From positions 167-64,166 of the forward strand of contig NZ_SSOJ01000076.1 of the NCBI RefSeq assembly GCF_029871205.1: a DNA stretch of 64,000 nt. Reading direction: 5' to 3'. Positions within the stretch are counted from its first letter, which is position 1. Every line of letters begins with the position of its first letter. This document shows, piece after piece, positions 42,866 through 54,631 of the stretch. Origin of the DNA: Pseudomonas sp. BN417 (lineage in GTDB: Bacteria; Pseudomonadota; Gammaproteobacteria; Pseudomonadales; Pseudomonadaceae). Under the pieces are notes generated by a model. The model saw only the letters and a list, made by a program, of their open reading frames with translations, was not told the DNA's origin and did no database searches. The translations under genes were made by a program, and so were the position numbers.

Positions 42866-45715
42866 ATGGACAAGACCTACCAGCCCCACGCCATCGAAAC
42901 TTCCTGGTACCAGACCTGGGAGAAGAACAACTACTTCGCCCCGCAAGGTTCCGGCGACCCGTACACCATCATGATCCCGCCGCCGAACGTGACCGGCAGC
43001 CTGCACATGGGCCATGGCTTCAACAACGCCATCATGGACGCCCTGATCCGCTTCCGCCGCATGCAAGGCCGCAACACCCTGTGGCAGCCGGGCACCGACC
43101 ACGCCGGCATCGCCACTCAGATGGTGGTCGAGCGCCAGCTGGCCGCCCAGGGCGTCAGCCGCCACGACCTCGGCCGCGACAACTTCCTGGATAAAGTCTG
43201 GGAGTGGAAGGAACAATCCGGCGGCACCATCACCCGCCAGATCCGCCGCCTCGGTTCCTCCGTGGACTGGTCGCGTGAACGCTTCACCATGGACGAGGGC
43301 CTGTCCAACGCGGTCAAGGAAGCCTTCGTGCGCCTGCACGAAGACGGCCTGATCTACCGTGGCAAGCGCCTGGTCAACTGGGACACCAAGTTCCACACCG
43401 CCATCTCCGACCTCGAAGTGGAGAACCACGACGAGAAGGGCAGCCTGTGGAACCTGCGCTACCCCCTGGCCGATGGCCACAAGACCGCCGACGGCAAGGA
43501 CCACCTGATAGTCGCCACCACCCGTCCGGAAACCATGCTGGGTGACAGCGCCGTCGCCGTGCACCCGGAGGACGAGCGCTACAAGAGCCTGATCGGCACC
43601 TTCGTCGAGCTGCCCCTGGTTGGCCGCCGTATCCCGATCGTCGCCGACGAGTACTGCGACCCCGAGTTCGGCACCGGCTGCGTGAAGATCACCCCGGCCC
43701 ACGACTTCAACGACTACGAAGTCGGCAGGCGCCACAACCTGCCGCTGATCAATATCTTCGACAAGAACGCCGCCGTGCTGGCCCACGCCCACGTCTTCAA
43801 CCTGGACGGCGACGTCAATCACGAAGTCGACGCCAGCCTGCCGGCCGAATACGCCGGGCTCGACCGTTTCGACGCGCGCAAGCGCATAGTCGAAGCCTTC
43901 GACGCCCTGGGCCTGCTGGAAAAAATCGAGGACCACGCGCTGAAAGTGCCCAGGGGCGACCGTTCCGGCACCGTCATCGAGCCCTGGCTGACCGACCAGT
44001 GGTACGTCTCCACCAAGCCCCTGGCCGAGCAGGCCATCGCCGCCGTGGAAGACGGCCGCATCCAGTTCGTGCCCAAACAGTACGAGAACATGTACTTCTC
44101 CTGGATGCGCGATATCCAGGACTGGTGCATCAGCCGCCAGCTCTGGTGGGGCCACCGCATCCCGGCCTGGTACGACGAAGAAGGCAATGTCTACGTCGGC
44201 CGCAACGAGGCCGAGGTCCGCGCCAAGCACAACCTGGGCGACATCGCCCTGGAACAGGACGAGGACGTGCTGGACACCTGGTTCAGCTCCGGCCTGTGGA
44301 CCTTCTCCACCCTGGGCTGGCCGGAACAGACCCAGTTCCTCAAGACCTTCCACCCCACCGACGTGCTGGTCACCGGCTTCGACATCATCTTCTTCTGGGT
44401 CGCCCGGATGATCATGTTGACCATGCACCTGGTGAAGAACGACGACGGCACGGCGCAGGTTCCGTTCAAGACCGTCTACGTCCACGGCCTGGTGCGCGAC
44501 TCCCAGGGTCACAAGATGTCCAAGTCCAAGGGCAACGTCCTCGACCCGCTGGACATCGTCGACGGCATCGACCTGGACACCCTGCTGGAAAAACGCACCA
44601 GCGGCATGATGCAGCCCAAGCTGGCCGAGAAGATCGCCAAGCAGACCCGCGCCGAGTTCCCCGAAGGCATCAACAGCTACGGCACCGACGCCCTGCGCTT
44701 CACCTTCTGCTCGCTGGCCTCCACCGGCCGCGACATCAAGTTCGACATGGGCCGCGTCGAGGGCTACCGCAACTTCTGCAACAAGCTGTGGAACGCCGCC
44801 AACTTCGTCATCGAGAACACCGATGGCCAGGACTGCGGCGTCAACGACGAGCCGGTTGAGCTGTCCTCGGTGGACCGCTGGATCATCTCCGCCCTGCAGC
44901 GCACCGAAGCCGAAGTCACCCGCCAGCTCGAACAGTTCCGCTTCGACCTCGCCACCCAGGCCCTCTACGAGTTCATCTGGGACGAGTACTGCGCCTGGTA
45001 CCTCGAGCTGGTCAAGCCGGTGCTGTGGGACGAGAACGCCCCGATCGAGCGCCAGCGCGGCACCCGTCGCACCCTGATCCGCGTGCTGGAAGTGGCACTG
45101 CGCCTGGCGCACCCCTTCATGCCCTTCATCACCGAGGAAATCTGGCAGCGCATCAAGGCCCAGGCCGGCAAGAGTGGCGACACGCTGATGCTGCAACCCT
45201 GGCCGGTCGCCAATGAAGCCCGCATCGACGCCGCCGCCGAAGGCGATATCGAGTGGGTCAAGGCGTTCATGCTTGGTGTGCGGCAGATCCGTGGCGAGAT
45301 GAACATCTCCATGGCCAAGCGCATCGACATCATCCTCGCCAACGCCGGCGACGAAGACCGCCGCCGCCTGGCCGACAACGAGCCGCTGCTGAAGAAGCTG
45401 GCCAAGCTGGAAACCATCCGCGTGCTGGCCGCAGGCGAAGAAGCACCGATGTCCGCCACAGCCCTGGTGGGTGACATGCAGGTACTGGTGCCCATGGCCG
45501 GCCTGATCGACAAGGACGCCGAGCTCGCCCGCCTGGACAAGGAAATCCAGCGCCTGGACGGCGAAGTGAAGCGCGTCGGCGGCAAGCTGGGCAACGAAGG
45601 CTTCGTTGCCAAGGCTCCAGCCGAAGTGATCGAGAAAGAGCGCGCCAAGCTGGCCGAGGCCGAACAGGCCCTGGCCAACCTGACCGAGCAGCGCGGGCGC
45701 ATCGCCAGCCTGTAA
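42866..45715 (+). CDS. valS: Valyl-tRNA synthetase
   Basis: Class I synthetase of 949 residues that charges tRNA-Val and edits mischarged threonine. HIGH-type motif [14 protein letters not shown] (about 42-55), CP1 editing domain (about 190-330, with [10 protein letters not shown]), KMSKS at 550-554, anticodon-binding helices about 650-800, and a C-terminal coiled coil (about 880-949). Start [19 protein letters not shown] is the family start. Followed by its own terminator. Confidence 0.98.
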   Translation: MDKTYQPHAIETSWYQTWEKNNYFAPQGSGDPYTIMIPPPNVTGSLHMGHGFNNAIMDALIRFRRMQGRNTLWQPGTDHAGIATQMVVERQLAAQGVSRHDLGRDNFLDKVWEWKEQSGGTITRQIRRLGSSVDWSRERFTMDEGLSNAVKEAFVRLHEDGLIYRGKRLVNWDTKFHTAISDLEVENHDEKGSLWNLRYPLADGHKTADGKDHLIVATTRPETMLGDSAVAVHPEDERYKSLIGTFVELPLVGRRIPIVADEYCDPEFGTGCVKITPAHDFNDYEVGRRHNLPLINIFDKNAAVLAHAHVFNLDGDVNHEVDASLPAEYAGLDRFDARKRIVEAFDALGLLEKIEDHALKVPRGDRSGTVIEPWLTDQWYVSTKPLAEQAIAAVEDGRIQFVPKQYENMYFSWMRDIQDWCISRQLWWGHRIPAWYDEEGNVYVGRNEAEVRAKHNLGDIALEQDEDVLDTWFSSGLWTFSTLGWPEQTQFLKTFHPTDVLVTGFDIIFFWVARMIMLTMHLVKNDDGTAQVPFKTVYVHGLVRDSQGHKMSKSKGNVLDPLDIVDGIDLDTLLEKRTSGMMQPKLAEKIAKQTRAEFPEGINSYGTDALRFTFCSLASTGRDIKFDMGRVEGYRNFCNKLWNAANFVIENTDGQDCGVNDEPVELSSVDRWIISALQRTEAEVTRQLEQFRFDLATQALYEFIWDEYCAWYLELVKPVLWDENAPIERQRGTRRTLIRVLEVALRLAHPFMPFITEEIWQRIKAQAGKSGDTLMLQPWPVANEARIDAAAEGDIEWVKAFMLGVRQIRGEMNISMAKRIDIILANAGDEDRRRLADNEPLLKKLAKLETIRVLAAGEEAPMSATALVGDMQVLVPMAGLIDKDAELARLDKEIQRLDGEVKRVGGKLGNEGFVAKAPAEVIEKERAKLAEAEQALANLTEQRGRIASL

Positions 45716-45720
45716 CCCCG

Positions 45721-45751
45721 ACGAGGCCCGCCATTGCGGGCCTCGTTCTTT
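45721..45751 (+). terminator. valS terminator
   Basis: ACGAGGCCCGC and GCGGGCCTCGT form an 11-bp stem with a CATT loop, followed by TCTTTCT. Confidence 0.92.
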
Positions 45752-45776
45752 CTGCCCCATTCCGCAAGGAGCGCCG

Positions 45777-46073
45777 ATGGAACCCAGCAAGACCAAGACC
45801 AGCTTCTACCGCCGCCTCTACGTCGCCTGGCTGATCGACAGCGGTGCCGCCACCAGCGTCCCGGCGCTGATGGACGCCACCGGCATGCCCCGCCGCACCG
45901 CCCAGGACACCCTGCTCGCCCTGGCCGACCTGGATATCGACTGCCACTTCGAGCAGGAAGCCGGCGAGCGCAACAACGCCGGGCACTACGTCATTCGCGA
46001 CTGGGGCGCCATCGACAAGCGCTGGATCGCCGCTAACCTGCAACAGGTCAAGGCCGTCCTCGGTTACCCCTGA
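45777..46073 (+). CDS. Small winged helix-turn-helix protein
   Basis: A 98-residue protein. The N-terminal part (FYRRLYVAWLIDSGAATSVPALMDATGMPRRTAQDTLLAL) reads as a helix-turn-helix, and the following ADLDIDCHFEQEAGERNNAGHYVIRDWGAID as a wing. It resembles the small stand-alone winged-helix family that I know as Pfam HTH_43. AAGGAGCGCCG precedes the ATG. It may bind DNA; target unknown. Located between valS and an SLC13 transporter. Confidence 0.8.
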   Translation: MEPSKTKTSFYRRLYVAWLIDSGAATSVPALMDATGMPRRTAQDTLLALADLDIDCHFEQEAGERNNAGHYVIRDWGAIDKRWIAANLQQVKAVLGYP

Positions 46074-46112
46074 CAGACTGCCGCTCCCCCCAAGGAACTT
46101 TGGGAGTCCCGC

Positions 46113-47942
46113 TTGAACCACGAACTGCTCTGGGTGCTGGCACTGCTGTTCGCCGCCATCACCCTGTTCGTCCTCAACAAGCCACGCATGGACGTGGTCG
46201 CCCTGCTGGTCATCGTCGCCCTGCCGTTGTCCGGCGTGCTCGACATCCAGCACACCCTGGCCGGCTTCAGTGACCCCAGCGTGGTGCTGATCGCCGCCCT
46301 CTTCGTCATCGGTGACGGCCTGGTGCGCACCGGCATCGCCTACCGCCTGGGCGACTGGCTGGTGGCCCGCGCCGGCAGCAGCGAGACCCGCCTGCTGGTG
46401 CTGCTGATGCTGGCCGCCGCGGGCCTCGGCTCGGTGATGAGCTCCACGGGCGTGGTCGCCATCTTCATCCCCGTCGCCCTGGGCGTGGCCGCACGGCTGA
46501 AGATCGCCCCGGCGCGGCTGATGATGCCGCTGGCCTTCGCCGGACTGATCAGCGGCATGCTCACCCTGGTGGCCACCGCCCCCAACCTGGTGGTGCACAG
46601 CGAATTGCGTCGCGCCGGGCTGGAAGGCTTCGGTTTCTTCAGCCTGACCCCGGTGGGCCTGGCGGTGCTGGGCCTGGGCATCGTCTACATGCTGCTCACC
46701 CGCCACTGGCTGACGCCCCGTGACGGCGACGAAGCCGCCAACGTGCCGCGCCTGACCCTTGCCGATCTGGCCACCGCCTACGCGCTCAACGAGCGGGAGC
46801 GGCGCCTGAAAGTCCGCGCCGACTCCCCCCTGTCGCGGCAGGCCCTGAATGAGCTGGAACTGCGCAGCCAATACGGCATCAACGTGATCGCCGTCGAGCG
46901 CCAGCGGCGCTTCCGCACCCTGCTGCTGATGGCCACCGGCAATACCCTGCTGGAGCCCGGCGATGTGCTGCTGGTGGACCTGGCCAGTCCGGCCATCGGC
47001 CTGCTCGGCGCCTACCAGGAACTGGGGCTGGAGCCGTTGCCGCTGCCGGCCTCCTACTACAGCCTGCACGCCCATCAGCTGGGGCTGGCCGAAGTCGCCC
47101 TGCCGCCGGAATCCAAGCTGCCGGGCAAGACCATCCAGGAACTGGGCTTCCGCACGCGGCACAAGCTCAACGTGGTCGGGCTGCGCCGCCAGGGCCAGGC
47201 GCTGGAAGGCGTGCTGGTGGACGAGAAGCTCAAGCCCTCCGATACCCTGCTGGTAGCCGGTGAATGGAAGTGTATCCACCAGTTGCAGGGCCAGAGCCGG
47301 GACTTCCTGGTGCTGAGCCTGCCCGCCGAGGTGGACGAAGTGGCGCCCACCGCGCGCAAGGCGCCCTACGCCCTGCTCAGCCTGGCAGTGATGATCGTGC
47401 TGATGGTCAGCGGCCTGGTGCCCAACGTGATGGCGGCGCTGATCGGCTGCCTGCTGATGGGCGCCTTCCGCTGCATCGACCTGGACAGCGCCTACCGCGC
47501 CATCCACTGGCCTACCCTGATCCTGATCGTCGGCATGCTGCCCTTCGCCCAGGCCCTGCAGCAGACCGGCGGCATCGACCTGGCGGTGAAGGGCCTGGTG
47601 GCGCTGCTGGGCAATGCCGGGCCCTATGCCATGCTCGCCAGCCTGTTCATCGTCACCGCGCTGATCGGCCTGTTCATCTCCAATACCGCCACCGCCGTGC
47701 TCATGGCCCCGGTGGCCATCGCCACCGCGCAGCAACTGGGAATGTCGCCCTACCCCTTCGCCATGATCGTCGCCCTGGCCGCCTCGGCAGCCTTCATGAC
47801 GCCCATCTCCTCGCCGGTGAATACCCTGGTGCTGGGCCCCGGGCAGTATCGCTTCGGCGACTTCGTCAAGGTCGGCGTGCCCTTCACCCTGCTGGTAATG
47901 ATCGTCAGCGTGTTCATGGTGCCGCTGATTTTCCCGCTCTGA
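46113..47942 (+). CDS. SLC13/DASS-family permease with two TrkA_C domains
   Basis: A 609-residue inner-membrane transporter. About five transmembrane helices at the N-terminus (first at 6-22), then two tandem RCK/TrkA_C domains (about 210-295 and 320-405, for example LKVRADSPLSRQAL and PPESKLPGKTIQEL), then further helices including LLSLAVMIVLMVSG and the conserved SNTATAVLMAPVAIA with SPVNTLVLGPGQY. This layout is that of E. coli YfbS-like putative anion/sodium symporters. The start is TTG with GGGAG seven bases before it. Substrate unknown. Confidence 0.88.
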   Translation: MNHELLWVLALLFAAITLFVLNKPRMDVVALLVIVALPLSGVLDIQHTLAGFSDPSVVLIAALFVIGDGLVRTGIAYRLGDWLVARAGSSETRLLVLLMLAAAGLGSVMSSTGVVAIFIPVALGVAARLKIAPARLMMPLAFAGLISGMLTLVATAPNLVVHSELRRAGLEGFGFFSLTPVGLAVLGLGIVYMLLTRHWLTPRDGDEAANVPRLTLADLATAYALNERERRLKVRADSPLSRQALNELELRSQYGINVIAVERQRRFRTLLLMATGNTLLEPGDVLLVDLASPAIGLLGAYQELGLEPLPLPASYYSLHAHQLGLAEVALPPESKLPGKTIQELGFRTRHKLNVVGLRRQGQALEGVLVDEKLKPSDTLLVAGEWKCIHQLQGQSRDFLVLSLPAEVDEVAPTARKAPYALLSLAVMIVLMVSGLVPNVMAALIGCLLMGAFRCIDLDSAYRAIHWPTLILIVGMLPFAQALQQTGGIDLAVKGLVALLGNAGPYAMLASLFIVTALIGLFISNTATAVLMAPVAIATAQQLGMSPYPFAMIVALAASAAFMTPISSPVNTLVLGPGQYRFGDFVKVGVPFTLLVMIVSVFMVPLIFPL

Positions 47943-47956
47943 GCCGAGACATTCAC

Positions 47957-48012
47957 GTAGGGTGCGCTATGCGCACCAACGCTCTTGCCCAATGCGCACG
48001 GCGCACCCTACC
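47957..48012. repeat. TAGGGTGCGC-type inverted repeat
   Basis: gtagggtgcgc at the left and gcgcaccctac at the right are inverted, with a second inner pair tatgcgcac/aatgcgcac in direct orientation. It fits a family of short mobile-looking repeats in this window. Confidence 0.7.
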
Positions 48013-48055
48013 CCACTAGGCTTCAATCTAAGGAACAACGCCGGAGGGGCTTATC

Positions 48056-48616
48056 GTGCACAAGTACCGCCGCCTTCTGCTGGTGGCCCTGTTCCTCGGT
48101 TTGCTGCTGGCGGTCTTCCAGCTCAGCGGACTGCGCGAAAACCTGAGCCTGCAGTACCTGCACGACACCCTGCTGGCCCACAAGGTCTGGGGCCTGGCGC
48201 TCTTTGCCCTGCTGTTCGCCCTGGGCAACCTGATCCAGATCCCCGGCTGGATCTTCCTCGCCGCCGCGGTGCTGGCCCTGGGCCGTGTCTGGGGCGGGCT
48301 GGCCACCTACCTCGCGGCCACCTTCTCCTGCTGCTGCACCTTCCTGCTGATCCGACTGCTGGGCGGCAGCGCCCTGCGCGAACTGGACAGCAAGCTGGCC
48401 AGGCGCATCCTCGCCCACCTCGACGAACGCCCGGTACTGGTCATCACCGCATTAAGGGTGCTGTTCCAGACGGTGCCGGCCCTCAATTACGCCCTGAGCC
48501 TCAGCGGCGTGCGTTTTCGCCATTACCTCATCGGCACCCTGCTGGGTCTGCCGCTGCCGATTGCGCTCTACTGCCTGTTCTTCGATTACCTGGGCCGCGC
48601 CCTGCACCTTTCCTAG
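48056..48616 (+). CDS. TVP38/TMEM64 (DedA-like, VTT domain) membrane protein
   Basis: A 186-residue integral membrane protein with four or five helices (about 7-24, 44-80, 85-110, 130-150, 158-178). The VTT family signature is visible as GNLIQIPGWIFLAAAVLALGRVWGG and RVLFQTVPALNYALSLSGVRF..YLIGTLLG. Relatives include lipid scramblases and DedA proteins. The GTG start has GGAGGGG seven bases upstream. Function in this organism unknown. Confidence 0.88.
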   Translation: MHKYRRLLLVALFLGLLLAVFQLSGLRENLSLQYLHDTLLAHKVWGLALFALLFALGNLIQIPGWIFLAAAVLALGRVWGGLATYLAATFSCCCTFLLIRLLGGSALRELDSKLARRILAHLDERPVLVITALRVLFQTVPALNYALSLSGVRFRHYLIGTLLGLPLPIALYCLFFDYLGRALHLS

Positions 48617-48640
48617 GTTGGGCTTCGCACCTACGGAACC
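48616..48640. repeat. Short TAGGTTGGGCTTCGC repeat fragment
   Basis: taggttgggcttcgcacctacg after the VTT gene stop is a shortened copy of the element seen in full at 49737-49820. Confidence 0.6.
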
Positions 48641-48706
48641 TGCCCCACACCAATAGCCCTGGCTGTGGGAAAATGCCGCGCCCTACACCTGCCGACACCC
48701 GCCACC

Positions 48707-49711
48707 ATGCCGCAACCACCCAAGCGCCCCCGCCCCGCCTCCGCCAAGTCGCCGACCGCGCCCACCGCGCCCACCAAGGGGCTGCTGCATCCGCGCAATC
48801 GCCACCAGGGCCGCTACGACTTTCCCAAGCTGATCCAGGGTAGCCCGGAGCTGGCGCGCTTCGTCATCACCAATCCCTACGGCAAGGAGAGCATCGACTT
48901 CGCCGACCCGGAGGCGGTGAAGGTGTTCAACCGCGCCCTGCTGCGGCAGTTTTACGGCATCCGCCATTGGGACATCCCCGCCGGTTACCTCTGTCCGCCC
49001 ATTCCCGGCCGCGCCGACTACCTGCACGGCCTGGCCGACCTGCTGGCCGAGGGCAATGGCGGGCAGATACCCCGCGGCAAGGGCATCCAGGCGCTGGACG
49101 TAGGGGTGGGCGCCAACTGCATCTACCCGCTGATCGGCCATAGCGAATACGGCTGGCACTTCACCGGCGCCGATATCGACCGCACCGCGCTGGCTTCGGC
49201 CCGCGCCATCGTCCAGTCCAACCAGTTGGGCGCGGCCATCGAACTGCGCCAGCAGTCCGAGCCCGGGCATATCTTCAAGGGCCTGCTGGCGCCGGGCGAA
49301 CGCTTCGAGCTGACCCTGTGCAACCCGCCCTTTCACGCTTCACTGGAAGAAGCGACCCGCGGCAGCCAGCGCAAATGGAAGAACCTCGGCAAGCTCGACC
49401 CCAAGCGCAAGCTGCCGGTGCTGAACTTCGGCGGACAGGGCGCCGAGCTCTGGTGCGAAGGCGGCGAGGCGGGCTTCCTGCAACGGATGGTCGACGAGAG
49501 TGCGCAGTTCAAGGAGCAGGTGCTCTGGTTCAGCAGCCTGGTCTCCAAGGGCGGCAACCTGCCCGCCATGGAGGCCCGCCTGAAACGTGCCGGCGCCGTC
49601 GAGATGCAGGTGGTGGAAATGGCCCAGGGCCAGAAGCAGAGCCGCTTCGTCGCCTGGACCTTCCTTGATGCAGGCCAGCGCGATATCTGGCGCAAGGCAC
49701 GCTGGGCCTGA
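48707..49711 (+). CDS. rlmF: 23S rRNA m6A1618 methyltransferase RlmF
   Basis: 334 residues with a basic Pro/Ala N-terminal tail ([15 protein letters not shown]) followed by [18 protein letters not shown], the family hallmark. The SAM-binding site lies in [16 protein letters not shown], and the catalytic N6-adenine motif in [11 protein letters not shown]. The start [10 protein letters not shown] at 48707 is chosen; an ATG 14 codons upstream is open but gives a non-conserved tail. It methylates A1618 of 23S rRNA. Confidence 0.95.
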   Translation: MPQPPKRPRPASAKSPTAPTAPTKGLLHPRNRHQGRYDFPKLIQGSPELARFVITNPYGKESIDFADPEAVKVFNRALLRQFYGIRHWDIPAGYLCPPIPGRADYLHGLADLLAEGNGGQIPRGKGIQALDVGVGANCIYPLIGHSEYGWHFTGADIDRTALASARAIVQSNQLGAAIELRQQSEPGHIFKGLLAPGERFELTLCNPPFHASLEEATRGSQRKWKNLGKLDPKRKLPVLNFGGQGAELWCEGGEAGFLQRMVDESAQFKEQVLWFSSLVSKGGNLPAMEARLKRAGAVEMQVVEMAQGQKQSRFVAWTFLDAGQRDIWRKARWA

Positions 49712-49736
49712 GTCCCCCGAGGAGCGAAGGCCTGCC

Positions 49737-49820
49737 GTAGGTTGGGCAGAGCGAAGCGAAGCCCAACAGGGAAGCTGCCCGGGAATCGTTGGGCTTCGCG
49801 TAGCTCAGCCACAACCTACC
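49737..49820. repeat. GTAGGTTGGGC inverted repeat
   Basis: gtaggttgggcagagcgaagc at the left is inverted to gggcttcgcgtagctcagcc and then acaacctac at the right. A related single copy follows the AraC gene at 60141-60172. Lies between rlmF and sbcC, convergent genes. Confidence 0.75.
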
Positions 49821-49877
49821 GATCTGACTATCCCTTCAAGAGTCCGAGCGGGGCTCGCGGCGGCATCCCAACCCCGA

Positions 49878-52800
49878 CTAGCCAACCGCAAAACACCCAT
49901 CCAGCCGGCTGTAGCCCATCCCTACGCCCTTGTGCACCTTGAGCTGCACCGGGATGCGCTCTTTCAGCGCTTCGACGTGGCTGATCACGCCGATCATCTT
50001 GCCGCTGGCATTCAGCGCATCCAGGGCGTCCAGGGCGACTTCCAGGGTCTCGCCGTCCAGGGTGCCGAAGCCTTCGTCGAGGAACAGCGAATCGATGCTG
50101 GTCTTGTGGCTGACCAGGTCGGACAGCGCCAGGGCCAGGGCCAGGCTGACCAGGAAGCTTTCACCGCCAGACAGGGTCTTGCAGTCGCGGGCCACGTCGG
50201 CCTGCCAGGTGTCCACCACTTCCAGCTCCAGCTCGCCACCCTGGCGCCGGGCCAGTTGGTAGCGGCCATGCAGGCGCTGCAGTTGCAGGTTGGCCAGGTG
50301 CACCAGGTGGTCCAGGGTCAGGCCCTGGGCGAACTTGCGGTACTTGGCGCCATCGGCTGAGCCCAGCAGTGCGTTGAGGCGCTGCCAGAGATCGCATTCG
50401 GCCTCCTGGCGGGCGATCTCGGCGAACAGCGCCTGCTGGCTCTGCCGGCGCTGTTCGTCACCGGCGAGCTGGGCACGGATTTCACCCTGGCGCTGGCTCA
50501 GCTCGCGCATCCGCTCGCCCAGTGTCTGCCACTCAGCCTCCAGGCATTCGCGGTCCAGTTCGCCCTGGGGCGTGGCCTGGAGCCGTTCGGCCTGGTTGCG
50601 AGCGTCGGCCAGCAGGGCCTCGGCATCGCCCAACTCGCGGGCCAGGCGCTGCTGCAGGTCCTGCAGGGCGGCGCGCTCGGTTTCTTCCAGCAGCGCGCCA
50701 AGGAAGGCCGCCTCGTCTGCGAAGGGACTGGCCGCCAGGCCCCGATGCCAGGTGTCCTGCTGCACATGCAACTGGTGCCGCGCTTCCTGCACCCGCTGAT
50801 CCTGGCTCTGCTCGCTGCCCTTGAGGCGATTCAGCCGCTGCTGGGCGGCGTCCAGTTCGGCCTGCACTGCCGCCAGCGCGGCCTGCGGATCGTTCACCGG
50901 CGCCAGCGGCGCCTGTCCGCTGTGACCGGAGGCCTGCCAGCGTCCCTGCCAGAGACGGGACTGCTCGCGAGCGAGGCCCAGTGCGTGCTGCTGGTCACGC
51001 AGCTGACCGTCCAGTTGCTGGCTGGCGGCCTGGTCCTGCTGCCATTGCTGCCACTCAGCCTCCCGCTCGGCCAGCCAGGCGTCGCCGGCATCCGGCAGGG
51101 CATGGCCCAGCTGCGCCAGGCTGCCAGCCAGCTGTTCGCGGGCCTCCTGCTGCTGGCGGCCCAATTGTTCGAGGCGCTGGGCGTTGGCCTGTTCCTGCTG
51201 ACGCAGGCCGGCCTGGTCCTTCTCCAGCAGGGCGACCTGGCTACCGCAGTCATGCAGCGCCTTGTCGCGCTGCTGGCGCAGCTCGCGGGCGGCTGCCAAA
51301 GCGGCCTTGAGCCCATCCAGCCGCGCCAGCCGTTCCTGCAGCGCCTGCAAGCGCCCGGCATGGTCCTGCACCTCGGCCTGCAGGGCCGGAAGATCGGGTA
51401 GGCGCAGTTCGAGCGCCTGGCACAGCTGGCGCCAGCGCTCGACGCACTCCCGCTGCTCGGTTTCACCGAGCTGCAAGGTCTCGTTGAGCTGATTGACCTG
51501 CGCCTCCAGGGCAGCCAGGCGGCTGCTCAGGGTCTCGCCCTGGATGCGCACCTCGTCCTGGGCAGCCCTGCAATCCTGCAGGGCCTGCTGAGTGGACGAG
51601 AGGTTGAGCGCCTGGTATTCGGCGATCGCCGGATGTTCGTGGGAACCGCACAGGGGGCAGGCTTCGCCCGGCTGCAGGGCGGCGCGGTACGCCTCCAGCT
51701 GCTGGATGCGCTGCTCCTGCTCGAGGAGCTTTTCCTTGTCGGCAATCTGCTGCTTGATCTCGCTGAAGCGGCGGCGCAGGGCATCGCGCTGCTCGTTGAG
51801 CGTCTTCTGTTCGTCCTGCAGGGGCTGCAGCTGTTCACGGGCGCGGGTCTGCCGCTCGGCCAGTTGCCGGCGCTGCTGGGACAGCTCCCCCAGGCGCTCC
51901 AGCTGGCGGCCGCGCTCCAGGAGTTGCTGCCACTGCTCACGCAGGGCGGCATCGTCCTGCCCGGCGAGTAGCGCATCGAGCCCGCTCAGTGCCTCGGCCT
52001 CGCCTTGCTGCGCCTGGCCATGGTCGGTTCTGGCGGCGTCCAGTGCAGCGCGAGCCTGGAGCAGACGCTCATCCAGCTCGACGCCCTGGCGCCTCAATTC
52101 GTCCTGGGCGCCTTGCAGGCCGGCAAGCTCTTCCTGGCGCCGGGCCAGTACGCCGAATTCGGCCCGCCAGGCGCCCAGGTGCTCGCCCAGGCGGGCCCGC
52201 TGTGGCTGTTCAGCCAGACGTCGTTGCAGGGCTTCCCGCTCGGCCTGGAGGCCATCCAGGGCCATCTGCCGGGCCTGCACCCACTGTTCGCCCAGCTGCG
52301 CGCCCTGCCAGAGCTGGTCGAGGATGCGTTCAGCCAGGGTCTGCAGGTCGTGACGGGTGACCCGCAGTTCGCTTTCCCCCTGGTTCAGCTGCTGCTGCGC
52401 CCGCTGCCAGTCGCGATGCAAGGTCAGCAGCTGGCTGGCCGGCTCGCTGGCGGCCAGGCGCGCGAGTTGCGGCCGTGCCTGCTCCAGGGCTTCGCGCGCT
52501 GCCCGGCCCTGCTGTTCGGCGGCCCGCTGGCGGACCAGGGCCTTGTCCAGCTCGTCGCGCCATTGCCGCTGGCGCTGCAGGTGGGCCTGGCGGACCTGCA
52601 ATTGCTGCTCCTCGCCCCCCAGCGCCGCGGCCTCCTGCTGCAGGGCGGCGCGGGTCTCGTCGTTCAGGAGTTCCACGCCTTCGGCGCGGGCGCGCAACTG
52701 GTCCAGTCCGGCCTTCACTTCACGGGTGCGTTCGAACACCCGCTGGGAGATGCGTCCGTAGATTTCGGTACCGGTCAGCTCCTCCAGCAGTTCCGCACGC

Positions 52801-53303
52801 TGGTTGGCGTTGGCTTCGAGGAAGGCGGCGAAACCGCCCTGGGCCAGCAGCATGGACTTGGTGAAGCGCTCGAAATCCAGGCCGGTCAGGCTTTCGGTGA
52901 GCCGGAGCTTGTCGTTGATCTTGTCGGTGAGGATTTCCCCGTCCAGCACACGGGCCAGCTCCACCCTGGGCGGCTGCAGGCCGCCGTCGGCCTTGTCGCG
53001 GGCGCGGCGCTGGCTCCAGAAGGCGCGGTAGGCCACGCCCTTGACTTCGAATTCCACCTCCGCCAGGCAGTCGGCCGTGTGCCGGGTCATCAACTCGTTG
53101 ATGCTGGCCGACACCGTGCCCATGCGCGGCGTGCGGTGGTAAAGGGCCAGGCAGATGGCGTCCAGCAGGGTGGTCTTGCCAGCGCCGGTGGGGCCGGTGA
53201 TGGCGAACAGGCCATTGCCGGCGAAGGGCTCGCCGGTGAAGTCGATCTTCCACTCGCCCTTCAGCGAATTGAGGTTCTTCAGGCGCAGGCTGAGGATCTT
53301 CAT
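49878..53303 (-). CDS. sbcC: DNA repair exonuclease subunit SbcC
   Basis: 1141-residue SMC-like ATPase that, with SbcD, opens and cuts hairpins and protein-blocked DNA ends. Walker [14 protein letters not shown] (about 37-49), long coiled coils rich in Gln/Arg/Leu, a zinc hook CPLC (near residue 548), ABC signature [20 protein letters not shown] (near 1041) and Walker [13 protein letters not shown]. Its ATG overlaps the sbcD stop (ATGA). It is the largest gene here. Confidence 0.97.
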   Translation of the reverse strand: MKILSLRLKNLNSLKGEWKIDFTGEPFAGNGLFAITGPTGAGKTTLLDAICLALYHRTPRMGTVSASINELMTRHTADCLAEVEFEVKGVAYRAFWSQRRARDKADGGLQPPRVELARVLDGEILTDKINDKLRLTESLTGLDFERFTKSMLLAQGGFAAFLEANANQRAELLEELTGTEIYGRISQRVFERTREVKAGLDQLRARAEGVELLNDETRAALQQEAAALGGEEQQLQVRQAHLQRQRQWRDELDKALVRQRAAEQQGRAAREALEQARPQLARLAASEPASQLLTLHRDWQRAQQQLNQGESELRVTRHDLQTLAERILDQLWQGAQLGEQWVQARQMALDGLQAEREALQRRLAEQPQRARLGEHLGAWRAEFGVLARRQEELAGLQGAQDELRRQGVELDERLLQARAALDAARTDHGQAQQGEAEALSGLDALLAGQDDAALREQWQQLLERGRQLERLGELSQQRRQLAERQTRAREQLQPLQDEQKTLNEQRDALRRRFSEIKQQIADKEKLLEQEQRIQQLEAYRAALQPGEACPLCGSHEHPAIAEYQALNLSSTQQALQDCRAAQDEVRIQGETLSSRLAALEAQVNQLNETLQLGETEQRECVERWRQLCQALELRLPDLPALQAEVQDHAGRLQALQERLARLDGLKAALAAARELRQQRDKALHDCGSQVALLEKDQAGLRQQEQANAQRLEQLGRQQQEAREQLAGSLAQLGHALPDAGDAWLAEREAEWQQWQQDQAASQQLDGQLRDQQHALGLAREQSRLWQGRWQASGHSGQAPLAPVNDPQAALAAVQAELDAAQQRLNRLKGSEQSQDQRVQEARHQLHVQQDTWHRGLAASPFADEAAFLGALLEETERAALQDLQQRLARELGDAEALLADARNQAERLQATPQGELDRECLEAEWQTLGERMRELSQRQGEIRAQLAGDEQRRQSQQALFAEIARQEAECDLWQRLNALLGSADGAKYRKFAQGLTLDHLVHLANLQLQRLHGRYQLARRQGGELELEVVDTWQADVARDCKTLSGGESFLVSLALALALSDLVSHKTSIDSLFLDEGFGTLDGETLEVALDALDALNASGKMIGVISHVEALKERIPVQLKVHKGVGMGYSRLDGCFAVG

Positions 53304-54520
53304 GCCGGCTCCTCCCGCAGTTCGGCAAGCACCTCGCGGTGCAGCCCCTTGAGGCTGCGGCGCAGGTCGTCGTCCAGCTCCTCGCTGGCCAGGCGCTTGT
53401 CGAACACCTCCTCCGGGTTCAGCTCATCGAGGGTTTCCCGCACCTCGCGCGCCAGGCCCGGCTGGGCGCCGCCGCGCTCGCGGCGGATGCGCAGCACTTC
53501 CACCGGCAGGCCTTCGCAGAGGGCCGCCAGGCGCGCCTGCAGGTCGTTCAGGTAATCGTCGCTGCTGACCAGCACCTCCACCCAGACGGGTAGCTCCGGC
53601 GTACCCTCCCCGGCCACCTCGGCCAGTTGCGCGGGCAGGTCGGCCAGGGCGCCGCGCAGGGAATGCAGGGGCTGGAAGCGCGGCACCGGCAGGGCTTCGA
53701 CCTGGTGCAGACCGATGCTGTCCAGCTCAACCAGCAGCACCTCCTTCTGCTGCCGCGCCTCGTCGAAGGACAGCGGGATGGGCGAGCCGCAGTAGCGGAT
53801 ATGTTCCAGGCCGCCGACCTTCTGCGGCCTGTGGATATGTCCCAGGGCGATGTAGTCCGCCGCCGGGAAGGCATTGGTGGGGAAGGCTTCCAGCGCGCCG
53901 ACGTAGATTTCCCGCACCGACTCGCTGGCGCTGGCGCCCACCGTGGTCAAGTGCCCGGTGGCGATGATCGGCAGGCCGCCGCCCAGTTCGGCGCGGCGCT
54001 GCTCGGCCAGGGCAAAGAGCTGTTGGTAGTGGTCCTGGATGGCCTGCTGCAGGGACAGTTGCTTGTCGCTCGCACTCTGCCCCGCCTGGCTCTGCAGCAC
54101 ATCCCGCGGGCGGATGAAGGGGATGGCGCATAGGATGGCGCCCACCTCGCCGGAACGGCGCTCGAGCACCAGCACCTGCTCCTCCAGGGCATTGCCTACC
54201 GCGGGCACTACCCGGGTATCCAGCTGTGCCAGCAAAGTGCGGCTTTCGCCGAGCATGGCCACCGAATCATGGTTGCCGCCCAGCACCACCAGCCCGGCGC
54301 CCGTGGCGCGCAGCTCGACGATGAACTGGTTGTACTGCTCACGGGCGTAACTGGGCGGTGCGCCGGTGTCGAACACGTCCCCGGCGATCAGCACCACATC
54401 CACCTGGCGTTCGCGCACCTGCTCGATCAGCCAGCGGCAGAAGGCCTGGTGCTCGGCCTGGCGGGTCTTGCCCATGAAATGCTGGCCCAGGTGCCAGTCG
54501 GATGTGTGGAGGATGCGCAT
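53300..54520 (-). CDS. sbcD: DNA repair nuclease subunit SbcD
   Basis: 406-residue Mre11-type metallophosphoesterase. Metal ligands: Asp8 and His10 (TSDWHLGQ), Asp48 (AGDVFD), Asn83 and His84 (GGNHDS), and the later GHLTT and GHIH motifs. The C-terminal half is a capping domain that binds SbcC. Co-transcribed with sbcC through a four-base overlap. Confidence 0.97.
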   Translation of the reverse strand: MRILHTSDWHLGQHFMGKTRQAEHQAFCRWLIEQVRERQVDVVLIAGDVFDTGAPPSYAREQYNQFIVELRATGAGLVVLGGNHDSVAMLGESRTLLAQLDTRVVPAVGNALEEQVLVLERRSGEVGAILCAIPFIRPRDVLQSQAGQSASDKQLSLQQAIQDHYQQLFALAEQRRAELGGGLPIIATGHLTTVGASASESVREIYVGALEAFPTNAFPAADYIALGHIHRPQKVGGLEHIRYCGSPIPLSFDEARQQKEVLLVELDSIGLHQVEALPVPRFQPLHSLRGALADLPAQLAEVAGEGTPELPVWVEVLVSSDDYLNDLQARLAALCEGLPVEVLRIRRERGGAQPGLAREVRETLDELNPEEVFDKRLASEELDDDLRRSLKGLHREVLAELREEPA

Positions 54521-54631
54521 CGGAGATCACTGTGGCGGAACGGAAATGCCGGCAACCCTGTCATTTCCTGAAAAGCCTGGCAACCGTCAAGCCGCTATCC
54601 TTCCCAGCATCCGCTGCAGACAAGGACCGAC

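Noticed and set aside
42815-45796. A 993-codon open frame antisense to valS
   Set aside because: High G+C and strong third-position bias make long antisense frames common. The sense frame is an unmistakable ValS with all class I motifs, and the antisense frame has no domain or ribosome site.
45330-47735. An 801-codon frame antisense to the SLC13 permease and the end of valS
   Set aside because: Highly repetitive Gln/His/Gly composition and no recognisable domain, which is typical of antisense shadows in GC-rich DNA.
49878-53303. SbcC considered as a defence-system SMC-like ATPase
   Set aside because: It has the SbcC zinc hook and is coupled to a full SbcD, the standard repair pair, with no defence genes nearby.
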